A DNA stretch of 64,000 nucleotides from Brevundimonas pishanensis (lineage in GTDB: Bacteria; Pseudomonadota; Alphaproteobacteria; Caulobacterales; Caulobacteraceae): the NCBI RefSeq assembly GCF_022750635.1, contig NZ_JAJKBG010000004.1, positions 280,729-344,728 of the forward strand, in the 5' to 3' direction. The notes beneath the pieces were generated by a model. It saw only the letters and a list, made by a program, of their open reading frames with translations. It had not been told where the DNA came from and made no database searches. Positions 46,078 to 54,725 of the stretch are shown one piece after another (the stretch's first letter is position 1; each line of letters begins with the position of its first letter). A program made the position numbers and the translations under genes.

Positions 46078-46767
46078 TTACCGCTCCACGCTGGAAACGA
46101 TGCGCCCGTCGCGCATGACCACACGGTGGTCGCAGGTACCGGCCAAATTCTCGTCGTGCGTCACCATCAATATCGAGACGCCGTTGCGAAGGTTTATGTC
46201 GCGCAACAACTCCATCACCCGGCCTCCACTCTCGCTGTCCAGATTACCGGTCGGCTCGTCGGCCAGCAGAAGGCGCGGCTGGGTGATCAGAGCGCGGGCG
46301 ATCGCCACGCGCTGTCGCTGGCCACCTGAGAGTTCGTCCGGTCGGTGGTGAATGCGATCGGCCAGCCCCACGCGTTCGAGTTGGGCCATCGCGGCATCGC
46401 GCCGCTCCCGCCGTCCAACAGCGCGGTGGACCAAGGGCAGAGCGACGTTTTCCCATGCCGTTAAACGGGGAAGCAGATGGAATGACTGGAAGACGAAACC
46501 GATGAGGCGGTTACGAACCTTGGCCGCTTCGTAGGCATCCAGACCGGAAACCCGCTGGCCCGCCAGCTCGATCTCGCCTTCCTGTGCGCGGTCCAAAAGA
46601 CCGATCAGGTTCAATAGCGTACTTTTTCCGGACCCCGACGATCCAGTTAAGGCCCACATCTCACCCGAGGACATAGACAGGCTAACCCGATCCAGAACCA
46701 TCGTTCTGGACCGGGCCGGCCCATAGCCATGTGTGACGTCGGATAATCGCAACATGGTCAGACTCAT
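46078..46767 (-). CDS. ABC exporter ATPase (MacB/LolD type)
   Basis: The 229-residue ATPase has Walker A TGSSGSGKSTLLN, Q-loop FVFQSFHLLPRLTAWENV, signature [15 protein letters not shown], Walker B LLLADEPTGNLDSES and switch His in VTHDENLA. These features group it with LolD and MacB ATPases. It drives the adjacent FtsX-type permease. Start is assigned to ATG 46767 (MSLTMLRLSDV); ATG 46755 is a credible alternative. The first start sits at the foot of a perfect hairpin, which may restrain its translation. Confidence 0.93.
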   Translation of the reverse strand: MSLTMLRLSDVTHGYGPARSRTMVLDRVSLSMSSGEMWALTGSSGSGKSTLLNLIGLLDRAQEGEIELAGQRVSGLDAYEAAKVRNRLIGFVFQSFHLLPRLTAWENVALPLVHRAVGRRERRDAAMAQLERVGLADRIHHRPDELSGGQRQRVAIARALITQPRLLLADEPTGNLDSESGGRVMELLRDINLRNGVSILMVTHDENLAGTCDHRVVMRDGRIVSSVER

Positions 46768-46795
46768 GCCGCCGGATCTGGCAGGATCCGGCGGC
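46768..46795. repeat. Perfect hairpin between the small secreted protein gene and the exporter ATPase
   Basis: GCCGCCGGATC (46768-46778) and GATCCGGCGGC (46785-46795) are exact 11-bp inverted repeats with a six-base loop. On the minus strand the stem ends directly at the ATPase ATG, with no T-run. It could reduce read-through or hide the ATPase start, making the exporter genes less expressed than the secreted protein. Confidence 0.6.
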
Positions 46796-46803
46796 ACAGT
46801 GCC

Positions 46804-47331
46804 TTAGGTGCGGCTGATGGTGACAGCCGAACCGGCTTGCAGGTCGCCGTTGATGTAGCAGTCGCCTGCACTGCCGACGCCCGGCAGCACGACGTTGTTG
46901 AACAGGGCGATCTTGTTCACATCGTCCCAGTCCGCTTCGACCGTACCTTGGCAGGTGCTGGTCAGGGTGTTCACCGTCAGATTGATGATGCGGATCTTGG
47001 TGGCAACGCCCGAGCTGCTGGCATCCGGGGTGACGATCTGCACTTCATGAGCCAGACCGGGGAAGCTGACCAGGCCGCACAGGCCGAGAGTACCACCCGA
47101 GAGGCTGGCGCTGGTCAGCCAGGCCTTCTTACCGTCGCTCTCGAAATAGAGCTGGAAGTCGGCGTTGCAGTTCAGGTTCACAGTCTGACGGACATTCAGC
47201 TGGCCCGTCAGCGAGTTCGTGACGAGGTTCTGATAGGTGCCGTGCGGCTGGAAGTTCTGGTCGCCAGCAAAGGCCGGAGCGCCAACAGCGATGGCAGCGA
47301 TAGCTGCGAACGAAGCGATGATGCGTTTCAT
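46804..47331 (-). CDS. Small secreted protein, PraB-like, at the head of the exporter operon
   Basis: The 175-residue protein has a clean Sec signal (MKRIIASFAAIAAIAVGAPAFA) and a mature beta-rich body with three or four cysteines: LNVRQTVNLNCNADFQLYF, AWLTSASLSGGTLGLCGLV, LTSTCQGTVEADW and GDCYINGDLQAG. The pattern of an early Cys, LTSASLSGG and a second Cys recalls PraA/PraB-type surface 'activator' proteins of pseudomonads, but the match is weak. GGGAGGA precedes the ATG. It lies 36 bases ahead of the ATPase ATG on the same strand, so it may be a substrate of, or a helper for, the exporter (inference). Confidence 0.65.
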   Translation of the reverse strand: MKRIIASFAAIAAIAVGAPAFAGDQNFQPHGTYQNLVTNSLTGQLNVRQTVNLNCNADFQLYFESDGKKAWLTSASLSGGTLGLCGLVSFPGLAHEVQIVTPDASSSGVATKIRIINLTVNTLTSTCQGTVEADWDDVNKIALFNNVVLPGVGSAGDCYINGDLQAGSAVTISRT

Positions 47332-47393
47332 GGAATGTTTCCTCCCACTTACAACCTCTGATTGAGGTCGATGAAAGGATTCCACAATCTACA

Positions 47394-47404
47394 GTTGAGT
47401 CAAC
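47394..47404. promoter_or_regulatory. Small dyad upstream of the secreted protein gene
   Basis: GTTGA-G-TCAAC is an 11-base dyad about 65 bases before the start. On the minus strand it contains TTGACT, which resembles a -35 element. The 211-base gap holds no gene. Assignment as a promoter or operator is tentative. Confidence 0.3.
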
Positions 47405-47487
47405 AGGTATGATTCACCGTAAAAACTGACACTTGCTCCGCTGCACCGCACAATGATTACCCTTTTAGGTTGTGAATGCACATAAAA

Positions 47488-47519
47488 AGGAGCCCCTCCA
47501 ATCTCTCGGAGAGGCTCCT
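47488..47519 (-). terminator. Terminator of the leucine-catabolism genes
   Basis: AGGAGCCCCTCC and GGAGAGGCTCCT pair with one mismatch around an eight-base loop; on the minus strand the stem is followed by TTTTT. It lies about 25 bases after the mccA stop. Confidence 0.88.
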
Positions 47520-47542
47520 GATTCACAAAAACTGGACCGAAG

Positions 47543-49396
47543 TTACTCGGTGTCGATTTTGGCCAGCAGGGCGTCGACCTGAACCTGATCGCCAGCGGTG
47601 CAGTTCACCTCCTGAACCACGCCGTCGAACGGTGCGGTCAGGCTGTGTTCCATCTTCATGGCTTCGAGCGTCAGCAGCTTCTGGCCCTTGGTGACGGTTT
47701 CGCCCGCAGCGACTTCAACCGCGATCACCTTACCCGGCATGGGGGCGAGGATGGAGCCAGAGCCGACACCACCGTCTGCACCACCGACCGCACGCCACGG
47801 CTTCAGCACCAAGCGCTCGCCGCCTTCGTTCAGAGCGATCTCGCGACGCGGCGGGCCGTCCATAGGCTCGCCCAGTTCAACGGTGAAATCGCGGCCGAAC
47901 TGATCGGCCAGACGCATCTGGCGTTTTCCGGGTGCGTTCAGACGAAGACCCGCAGACGACGCCCACGGTCCGCGACCACCGCCGATAAGCGCAGCGGCAG
48001 CCATTTCCAGACCTTCGACCGACGGCTCGGGTCGCGTGGTCAGTTCTTCCAGCTTGCGACCGATCAGGCCGGTATCAACCGTGCCCGCGGCAAATTGTTC
48101 GTCGCCCAGCACGCGATAGAGGAAACCCGCGTTGGTGATAAGCGGGCCGCACTCCCCTTCATCCAGCGCAAAGCGCAGGTCGGCAATCGCCTCTTCGCGC
48201 GTATCGCCGTGGACGATCAGCTTGGCGATCATCGGGTCATAGTGGGGGCTGATTTCCGCGCCCTCTTCCACACCGGTATCGACGCGCACCAGATGGTCCG
48301 GATAGTCGAACACATCGAGACGACCAATCGACGGCAGGAAGCCCTTAGTCGGGTCCTCGGCATAGAGGCGAACCTCCATGGCCCAGCCGTTGATCGACAG
48401 TTCGTCCTGACGCTTGGGCAGCGGCTCGCCCGAGGCGGCACGCAGTTGCCATTCCACCAGATCAACGCCCGTGATCTCTTCGGTCACAGGGTGCTCGACC
48501 TGCAGGCGGGTGTTCATTTCCATGAACCAGATGCGGTCGGCGCGCAGGCCTTCCGAGCCATCGGCGATGAACTCGATGGTGCCAGCGCCCTGATAGTCTA
48601 CGGCCTTGGCGGCACGAACGGCGGCGGCGCAAAGCTCAGCACGGGTCGCCTCGTCCATGCCGGGGGCCGGAGCCTCTTCAACCACCTTCTGGTGGCGGCG
48701 TTGTAGCGAACAATCACGCTCGAACAGGTGGACGACATTGCCGTGGCTGTCGCCGAACACCTGCACCTCGATGTGGCGGGGCGACAGGATGTATTTCTCG
48801 ATCAGCACATGGTCATTGCCAAACGAAGCCGCCGCCTCGCGCTTGCACGAGGCCAGAGCGTCAAGGAAATCCGCCGCCTGTTCGACCAGACGCATTCCCT
48901 TGCCGCCACCACCGGCGACGGCCTTGATGAGCACCGGATAGCCGATCTTGTCGGCTTCCGCCTTCAGGTGATCGAGTTCCTGATTTTCGCCCATATAGCC
49001 CGGCGTGACGGGTACGCCGGCATCGGCCATCAGCTTCTTGGCAGCATCCTTCAGACCCATCGCCGTGATGGATTTCGGCAGCGGCCCGACCCAGATCAGG
49101 CCCGCATCCATAACGGCCTGAGCAAACTCGGCGTTCTCGGACAGGAAGCCATAACCGGGGTGGATGGCCTCGGCTCCAGTCTGTTTGGCGGCGGTGATGA
49201 TCTTGTCACCGACCAGATAGGATTCGCGCGTCGGCGCAGGGCCAATGTGCACAGCCTCGTCGGCCAAGCGGATGTGCAGCGCATCGGCATCAGCGTCCGA
49301 ATAGACGGCCACCGTGCGGATACCCAGACGGCGGGCGGTGCGGATGACGCGGCAGGCGATTTCGCCACGATTGGCGATCAGAACAGATTTCATCAT
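47543..49396 (-). CDS. mccA: Methylcrotonyl-CoA carboxylase, biotin-carrying alpha subunit
   Basis: The 617-residue protein has a biotin carboxylase domain (about 1-450: LIANRGEIACRVIRTARR, AVAGGGGKGMRLV, ERDCSLQRRHQKVVEEAPAPGM, MEMNTRLQVEHPVTEEITG) and a C-terminal biotinyl domain with Lys581 in EAMKMEH. AVRAAKAVDYQGAGTIEFI and the partner gene are as expected for LiuD/MccA. With MccB it carboxylates 3-methylcrotonyl-CoA in leucine breakdown. ATG 49396 is one of two adjacent ATGs. The gene follows mccB by only four bases. Confidence 0.95.
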   Translation of the reverse strand: MMKSVLIANRGEIACRVIRTARRLGIRTVAVYSDADADALHIRLADEAVHIGPAPTRESYLVGDKIITAAKQTGAEAIHPGYGFLSENAEFAQAVMDAGLIWVGPLPKSITAMGLKDAAKKLMADAGVPVTPGYMGENQELDHLKAEADKIGYPVLIKAVAGGGGKGMRLVEQAADFLDALASCKREAAASFGNDHVLIEKYILSPRHIEVQVFGDSHGNVVHLFERDCSLQRRHQKVVEEAPAPGMDEATRAELCAAAVRAAKAVDYQGAGTIEFIADGSEGLRADRIWFMEMNTRLQVEHPVTEEITGVDLVEWQLRAASGEPLPKRQDELSINGWAMEVRLYAEDPTKGFLPSIGRLDVFDYPDHLVRVDTGVEEGAEISPHYDPMIAKLIVHGDTREEAIADLRFALDEGECGPLITNAGFLYRVLGDEQFAAGTVDTGLIGRKLEELTTRPEPSVEGLEMAAAALIGGGRGPWASSAGLRLNAPGKRQMRLADQFGRDFTVELGEPMDGPPRREIALNEGGERLVLKPWRAVGGADGGVGSGSILAPMPGKVIAVEVAAGETVTKGQKLLTLEAMKMEHSLTAPFDGVVQEVNCTAGDQVQVDALLAKIDTE

Positions 49397-49400
49397 CGCA

Positions 49401-51002
49401 TTACATCCTGAACACGCCAAAGGAAGGACGATCGGCAATCGGGGCCTGTAGCGCGGCCTCCAGAGCCAGACCCAGCACGTCGCGGGTCTGCACAGGGTCG
49501 ATCACCCCGTCGTCCCACAGGCGGGCCGTAGCGTAATAGGGATTGCCCTCGTCCTCGTATTTCTGGCGCACCGGAGCCTTGAAGGCTTCCGCCTCTTCCG
49601 GCGTCCATTTGGCGGCGTCGCGGTGCACAGTCGCCAGAACGCTGGCCGCCTGTTCGCCGCCCATCACGCTGATGCGGCTGTTGGGCCAGGTGAACAGGAA
49701 GCGCGGGGAATAGGCCCGGCCACACATGCCATAGTTGCCCGCGCCAAAGCTGCCGCCGATCAGGACGGTGATCTTGGGCACATTGGCCGTAGCCACTGCC
49801 GTCACCAGCTTGGCACCATGCTTGGCGATGCCCTCAGACTCGTACTTACCGCCGACCATGAAGCCGGAAATGTTCTGAAGGAACAGCAGCGGAATTTTGC
49901 GCTGGCAGGCCAGTTCGATGAAGTGCGCACCCTTCTGGGCGCTTTCGCTGAACAGCACGCCGTTGTTAGCCAAAATAGCGACCGGCATCCCGTGGATGTG
50001 AGCGAAGCCGCAAACCAGCGTGGTGCCGTAAAGCGATTTGAACTCGTGGAATTCTGAGGCATCCACGATGCGCGCGATCACCTCATGCACATCGTAGGGC
50101 GCACGGACGTCCTCCGGCACGATGGCATAGAGGTCCTCGGCCGCATATTTCGGCTCAACCGGCTCTTGCAGGTTCACATTGGCGAACACCGGCGGCGGCA
50201 AGGTGGCGACGATGTCGCGCACGACGGTCAGGGCGTGTTCGTCATTGTCGGCGACGTGGTCGACCACGCCGGACTTGCGACCGTGGACCTCGGCACCACC
50301 GAGATCCTCGGCGCTGATGACCTCGCCCGTTGCGGCCTGAACCAGCGGCGGGCCGGCAAGGAAGATGGTCCCCTTGCCGCGCACGATCACAGTCTCGTCC
50401 GACATGGCCGGAACATAGGCCCCACCTGCCGTACAGCTGCCCATCACACAGGCGATCTGGGCGATGCCCTTTGCGGACATCTGGGCCTGATTGAAGAAGA
50501 TGCGGCCAAAGTGGTCGCGGTCCGGGAAGACCTCGGCCTGATTGGGCAGGTTCGCCCCACCGCTATCGACCAGATAGACGCACGGCAGATGGTTCTCGAG
50601 CGCGATCTCTTGGGCGCGCAGGTGCTTCTTCACCGTCATCGGGAAGTAAGTGCCGCCTTTAACGGTGGCATCGTTGCACACGATCATGACCTGACGGCCC
50701 GACACACGGCCAATACCGCAGATCATGCCTGCACCCGGCACCTCGTCATTATAGAGGCCGTTGGCGACCAGTTGGCCGATCTCGAGGAAGGACGAGCCGG
50801 GGTCCAGCAGGCGCTCGACCCGCTCGCGCGGCAACAGCTTTTCGCGGGCCACGTGGCGCTCGCGGGACTTTTCGTCACCGCCCAGCGCCGCCTTGGCGAC
50901 CTTGGCACGAAGCTCTTCGGCAAGCTGGCGGTTGAACGCCGCCCGCGCCTTGGCCTCGGCGCTATCGACATTGACCATGGAGGTCAGAACAGGAGCCGTC
51001 AT
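49401..51002 (-). CDS. mccB: Methylcrotonyl-CoA carboxylase, carboxyltransferase beta subunit
   Basis: The 533-residue carboxyltransferase contains [87 protein letters not shown] and [20 protein letters not shown]. The SGGANLPNQ and [13 protein letters not shown] elements are specific for MccB (LiuB) rather than PccB or acetyl-CoA carboxylases. It lies between ivd and mccA in the order liuA-liuB-liuD; liuC and liuE are not in this window. Confidence 0.97.
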   Translation of the reverse strand: MTAPVLTSMVNVDSAEAKARAAFNRQLAEELRAKVAKAALGGDEKSRERHVAREKLLPRERVERLLDPGSSFLEIGQLVANGLYNDEVPGAGMICGIGRVSGRQVMIVCNDATVKGGTYFPMTVKKHLRAQEIALENHLPCVYLVDSGGANLPNQAEVFPDRDHFGRIFFNQAQMSAKGIAQIACVMGSCTAGGAYVPAMSDETVIVRGKGTIFLAGPPLVQAATGEVISAEDLGGAEVHGRKSGVVDHVADNDEHALTVVRDIVATLPPPVFANVNLQEPVEPKYAAEDLYAIVPEDVRAPYDVHEVIARIVDASEFHEFKSLYGTTLVCGFAHIHGMPVAILANNGVLFSESAQKGAHFIELACQRKIPLLFLQNISGFMVGGKYESEGIAKHGAKLVTAVATANVPKITVLIGGSFGAGNYGMCGRAYSPRFLFTWPNSRISVMGGEQAASVLATVHRDAAKWTPEEAEAFKAPVRQKYEDEGNPYYATARLWDDGVIDPVQTRDVLGLALEAALQAPIADRPSFGVFRM

Positions 51003-51012
51003 AAGCCTATCC

Positions 51013-52176
51013 TCAGCGTGCGCCGATCAGCTCGCGGCCGATCAGCATGCGACGGATTTCATTGGTGCCCGCGCCGATATCCATCAGCTTGGCATCGCGC
51101 AGATAACGCTCGACCGGCCAGTCCTTGGTGTAACCGGCACCGCCCAGCGCCTGGACAGCCTCGGCTGCCGTGCGGAAGGCATTCTCGGACGCCAGCAGCA
51201 CACAGCCAGCAGCATCATAACGGGTGGTCTGGCCCGCATCGCAGGCCCGCGCCACGGCATAGGAGTAGGCACGCGCCGACTGCAGGGCGACATACATGTC
51301 CGCCACCTTGGCCTGCATCAGCTGGAAGGTGCCCAGCGCCTTGCCGAACTGCTGGCGCTCGCGAACATAAGGGATCACGGTATCCAGACAGGCCTGCATG
51401 ATGCCCAGTTGGATGCCCGACAGCACCACACGCTCATAGTCCAAACCCGACATCAGAACACCGACGCCGCCGTTCAGCGGTCCCATGATGTTCTCTTCCG
51501 GCACGAAGCAATCCTCGAACACCAACTCCGCCGTCGGCGAGCCGCGCATGCCCATCTTGTCGATCTTCTGACCGATGGAGAAACCGGCGAAGTCCTTCTC
51601 GATGATGAAGGCGGTGATGCCGCGGCTGCCTGCGTCCATGTCGGTCTTGGCATAGACCACCAGAGTGTCGGCATAGGCCGAGTTGGTGATCCAGAACTTC
51701 GTGCCGTTCAGGCGATAGCCGCCGTCCACCTTCTCGGCGCGCAGCTTCATACTGACAACGTCAGAGCCTGCGTTCACTTCCGACATGGCCAACGAGCCAA
51801 CGTGCTCGCCCGACACCAGCTTGGGGAGGTATTTGTCTTTTTGCTCTTGGGTGCCCCAGCGGCGGATCTGGTTCACACACAGGTTGGAGTGCGCCCCATA
51901 GGACAGACCCACGGATGCCGAGGCGCGGGAGACTTCTTCGACCGCGATCACATGGTCCAGATAGCCAAGACCCAGACCGCCCCACTCTTCCTCGACCGTG
52001 ATGCCGTGAAGGCCCAGCTCGCCCATGGCCGGCCACAGGTCGCGCGGGAACCAGTCCTCCGCGTCCACCTTGGCCGCCAGCGGCGCGATCTGCTCGTCGG
52101 CAAAGCGGGCCGCGCTTTCGCGGATCATGTTGGCGGATTCAGTCAGACGGAAATCGAAATCAGGCGTAGCGCGCAT
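51013..52176 (-). CDS. ivd: Isovaleryl-CoA dehydrogenase
   Basis: The 387-residue FAD-dependent acyl-CoA dehydrogenase converts isovaleryl-CoA to 3-methylcrotonyl-CoA. Visible elements are [41 protein letters not shown], the FAD-binding [41 protein letters not shown] and [25 protein letters not shown] with the C-terminal [18 protein letters not shown] Glu in [10 protein letters not shown] is the IVD-specific catalytic base position. It is the first gene of the leucine unit, divergent from a LysR regulator. Confidence 0.95.
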   Translation of the reverse strand: MRATPDFDFRLTESANMIRESAARFADEQIAPLAAKVDAEDWFPRDLWPAMGELGLHGITVEEEWGGLGLGYLDHVIAVEEVSRASASVGLSYGAHSNLCVNQIRRWGTQEQKDKYLPKLVSGEHVGSLAMSEVNAGSDVVSMKLRAEKVDGGYRLNGTKFWITNSAYADTLVVYAKTDMDAGSRGITAFIIEKDFAGFSIGQKIDKMGMRGSPTAELVFEDCFVPEENIMGPLNGGVGVLMSGLDYERVVLSGIQLGIMQACLDTVIPYVRERQQFGKALGTFQLMQAKVADMYVALQSARAYSYAVARACDAGQTTRYDAAGCVLLASENAFRTAAEAVQALGGAGYTKDWPVERYLRDAKLMDIGAGTNEIRRMLIGRELIGAR

Positions 52177-52238
52177 TGGACTTTGTCCTTGTTCTGGGAT
52201 GCGTTTCCTCGTTGCGCGAAGGGTACGACGCCGCTCAG

Positions 52239-52256
52239 CTTTCGATAAATGGAAAG
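52239..52256. promoter_or_regulatory. Possible LysR-type operator in the ivd/lysR divergent region
   Basis: CTTTCGATAAATGGAAAG is an imperfect dyad (CTTTC ... GAAAG) 28 bases before the LysR start and about 63 bases before the ivd start. It is a plausible T-N11-A type site in the only gap between the two divergent genes. Confidence 0.35.
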
Positions 52257-52284
52257 TTCGTGAAGATTCAGATAGGTATTTTCT

Positions 52285-53148
52285 ATGCTGAAGCGCTCAC
52301 ACGTTCGCCAATTCCTTGCTGTTGTCGACAGCGGCAGCTTTACCGCCGCCGCCGCGCGCGTTCGCATCACCCAGCCCACCTTGTCCGTCGGCATCGCAGA
52401 GATGGAAAAGACGGTCGGGGCCAAGCTGTTCATCCGCGACCGAAAACACGTGCGACTGACCGAGGCGGGAGCGCGGCTGCTTCCCATCGCCCGACAATTG
52501 GAACAGGGCTTTCGCGCCGCCGAGAGCCTGAACGCCCCCGCGCGCGGAGGCTCTCGCCTTATGCGGCTGGGTGTCCTGCGTACCCTAGCCCCCGAGATGG
52601 TCAAGATTGCCGTCGAAACGCTCCGGTCGGACTGCGATCTGGAACTGGTTGAAGGATCAGGTCACGAACTGAGGACCGGCCTGTCCGGCGGACGCCTTGA
52701 TGCTGCGATCACTCTTCTCAAACCAGATGACCATACGGAGCTCTCCCGAACACTTTTCACCGAACCCTATGTGATGCTGGCCGCCCACGGGCACCATCTG
52801 GCCGACAGCGTGGTGCATCCCGAAGCATTGGCCGGTGAAGTCATGATTGCCCGTCGCGCTTGCGAAAGGCTTCAGGATACCAGCCGCTTCTTCACCCGAT
52901 CCGGAGTTCGTCCGCGCTTTGCCCTACGCTCCGATAACGACGCCCTGTGCCTTGGGATGGTCGAGGCCGGGTTGGGCATCACGACCGCCCCCCTGTCGTT
53001 GATGACCCCTAAAATGCGCCAGATCGGCATTGTCGGATATGACTTCGAGCGCACGATAGGCCTGATCCGCTCAGGAAGGAGCGTCCCGGATTTTCCGTCG
53101 ATAAATCAGTTGCACAGCCGTCTGAACGCTTTGATCGAAGACGTCTGA
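52285..53148 (+). CDS. LysR-family transcriptional regulator, probable regulator of leucine catabolism
   Basis: The 287-residue protein has the LysR winged helix (about 1-62: HVRQFLAVVDSGSFTAAAAR, TQPTLSVGIAEMEKTVGAKL, RLTEAGARLL) and an effector-binding domain (about 88-285). It is divergent from ivd-mccB-mccA with 108 bases between the starts, which suggests it controls them and itself. Many other proteobacteria use a MerR-type LiuR here, so a LysR in this place would be a substitution (inference). Its ligand may be an acyl-CoA or branched-chain acid; nothing in the sequence says which. Confidence 0.88.
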   Translation: MLKRSHVRQFLAVVDSGSFTAAAARVRITQPTLSVGIAEMEKTVGAKLFIRDRKHVRLTEAGARLLPIARQLEQGFRAAESLNAPARGGSRLMRLGVLRTLAPEMVKIAVETLRSDCDLELVEGSGHELRTGLSGGRLDAAITLLKPDDHTELSRTLFTEPYVMLAAHGHHLADSVVHPEALAGEVMIARRACERLQDTSRFFTRSGVRPRFALRSDNDALCLGMVEAGLGITTAPLSLMTPKMRQIGIVGYDFERTIGLIRSGRSVPDFPSINQLHSRLNALIEDV

Positions 53149-53290
53149 CGCGATGGAGGTTGCGGGACGACAATGTGTGCGCACAAGTAGCGCGAGGCGT
53201 TCAGTATGCTGGTGTTTCTTTCGCCTGACAGAACATTACTTAAGCGTAATCATATAATTATGGCTTGGCCGTTACAGCGAATTCACTTTT

Positions 53291-53312
53291 CCTAGTTCCG
53301 TTTGCAACTAGG
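53291..53312. promoter_or_regulatory. Inverted repeat upstream of the GNAT operon
   Basis: CCTAGTT (53291-53297) and AACTAGG (53306-53312) are separated by eight bases. A second pair, TCAATC and GATTGA, lies between 53347 and 53373. Both are in the 235-base gap before the GNAT gene, which otherwise holds nothing I can assign. Confidence 0.35.
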
Positions 53313-53383
53313 ATATAACGGTGATCGTCGGAGTATACCGACGCGCTCAATCGAATATTTCCCCTGATTGAACGGAGCCCGCC

Positions 53384-54268
53384 GTGAGAAGCCCCATCCT
53401 TGCCTTTCAGCCTGCCTCGTCGTTGCTGATGAGCAAACTGACGCTGCTGTGGCGAGATGTTTATTCCAACTATCCCGTGCCGCTGCCCTTCACCGAGGAC
53501 GAACTGGATCGCTTCATCCGCATGTCCGGCATTTGCCTCGATCTCTCCCAAATCGCGCTCGCCGACGACCAGCCGGTGGGGCTCTCCTTGGCAGGCAGCG
53601 ACGGTGATACAGCTTGGATCGGCGGCTTTGGCATAGCGTCTTTGCATCGCCGCTGCGGGATCGGACTTGCCATGCTCCGCTCGCAAACGCGCGAGTTTGA
53701 CCAACGCGGTATCCGCAACAGCCGACTGGAAGTGATCACCACCAACCGCGCCCGCCGTCTGTATGCGAACTCGGGCTATGTGGATCGCCGTCGCCTCCAC
53801 AGCTTCAACAGTCCAGCCGTGGGCAACTCTGCGGACCCACTGGAGGTGGTGCCGCTGGAGGACCTGCCCGCCCTGCATCAAAGACTTCATGTGGGTGTCA
53901 GCGCCGCACCGTGGCAGCGGGAACTGCCGGGCGTCATGCGCGCCGTTGAACGCGATCACCTGACCATTCTGGGTTGGCGCGGTCCGAACGGTATCGCTGC
54001 CTATGCGGTTGAACAAAACCGCTCGGGCCTGACCCACTTGGTTGACGCGGTGGCGGAGTGTGCATCGTCAGCCGAAGGACTGGTGTCTTCTCTGGCGGCC
54101 CGCAGCCGTGGCCGCCGCATCAGTCTGGGCGACGAGCCTTCCAACTCGCCTGTCGCCAAAGCGTTCAAGCGCTTCGGTGCCAGCCCGCGCATTCAACGCA
54201 TGGAGATGGTCCGCCTCGCCAATCTCCCCACTGAAGTCCGGCGGGTACGTGACTATGCCATGGCTTGA
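53384..54268 (+). CDS. GNAT-family N-acetyltransferase with a probable second, degenerate domain
   Basis: The 294-residue protein has a GNAT domain at about 15-150, with the acetyl-CoA loop HRRCGIGLAMLRSQ (Arg90, Gly92, Gly94) and ITTNRARRLYANSGYV. Residues about 165-290 are likely a second acetyltransferase-like fold without a clear CoA loop (EVVPLEDLPALHQ, LTILGWRGPNGIAAYAV). Substrate is unknown; this layout is seen among acetyltransferases acting on small amines or antibiotics. Start is GTG at 53384 with GGAG before it. It is the first of three overlapping genes. Confidence 0.8.
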   Translation: MRSPILAFQPASSLLMSKLTLLWRDVYSNYPVPLPFTEDELDRFIRMSGICLDLSQIALADDQPVGLSLAGSDGDTAWIGGFGIASLHRRCGIGLAMLRSQTREFDQRGIRNSRLEVITTNRARRLYANSGYVDRRRLHSFNSPAVGNSADPLEVVPLEDLPALHQRLHVGVSAAPWQRELPGVMRAVERDHLTILGWRGPNGIAAYAVEQNRSGLTHLVDAVAECASSAEGLVSSLAARSRGRRISLGDEPSNSPVAKAFKRFGASPRIQRMEMVRLANLPTEVRRVRDYAMA

Positions 54269-54725
54269 TCCCGCCAAACGTAGTATGGCGATTATGCCGT
54301 CAGCACTGGTTGTGGCGGCGTCACCGGCCATGGCACTGCCCAGCCCGCAGGCGGCCTTCGAAGCCTATCGCGACCTGATCAATCGGCATGATTTCGAGTT
54401 GCTGGCCGAGACGGTGATGGGCCCCCACCCTGTGTTTGTCTTTGCAGACAAGCGGCACGACGGGCTGGACGCGGTGCGAGCGGCTTTTCGCCAGACGTGG
54501 ATAGTTTTGCCGGACGAAACCTATTCGATGACCCACGAGCGGTGGCTGTTCTCGGATGATGAACATGCCGCCTGCACCTTCATCTACACCTATCGCGGCA
54601 CAATGGCCGACGGCCGCGCCCTCAGCGGCGGCGGCCAGGGCGTAAACCTATTCCAGCGCACCGATAACGGATGGCGACTGGTCTTTGAACAACTGACACC
54701 TGACACCTCGAGAGCCGACAAATGA
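54255..54725 (+). CDS. SnoaL/DUF4440-like protein, possibly exported
   Basis: The 156-residue protein holds a cystatin/NTF2-like fold: AFEAYRDLINRHDFELLAET, HPVFVFADKRHDGLDAVRAA, a YTYRGTMADGRALSGGGQG strand, and a GWRLVFEQLTP ending. Such proteins act as small isomerases, hydrolases or binding proteins. The first 33 residues contain a hydrophobic stretch ending in AASPAMA, a possible signal peptide. The ATG at 54255 overlaps the GNAT stop by 14 bases; ATGs at 54285 and 54294 are alternatives and would shorten the n-region. Its stop overlaps the next start by four bases. No substrate can be inferred. Confidence 0.72.
   Translation: MPWLDPAKRSMAIMPSALVVAASPAMALPSPQAAFEAYRDLINRHDFELLAETVMGPHPVFVFADKRHDGLDAVRAAFRQTWIVLPDETYSMTHERWLFSDDEHAACTFIYTYRGTMADGRALSGGGQGVNLFQRTDNGWRLVFEQLTPDTSRADK

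Noticed and set aside
53149..53383. Gap before the GNAT gene examined for a tRNA or small RNA
   Set aside because: Only short inverted repeats were found; no cloverleaf or terminator-like ending is visible.
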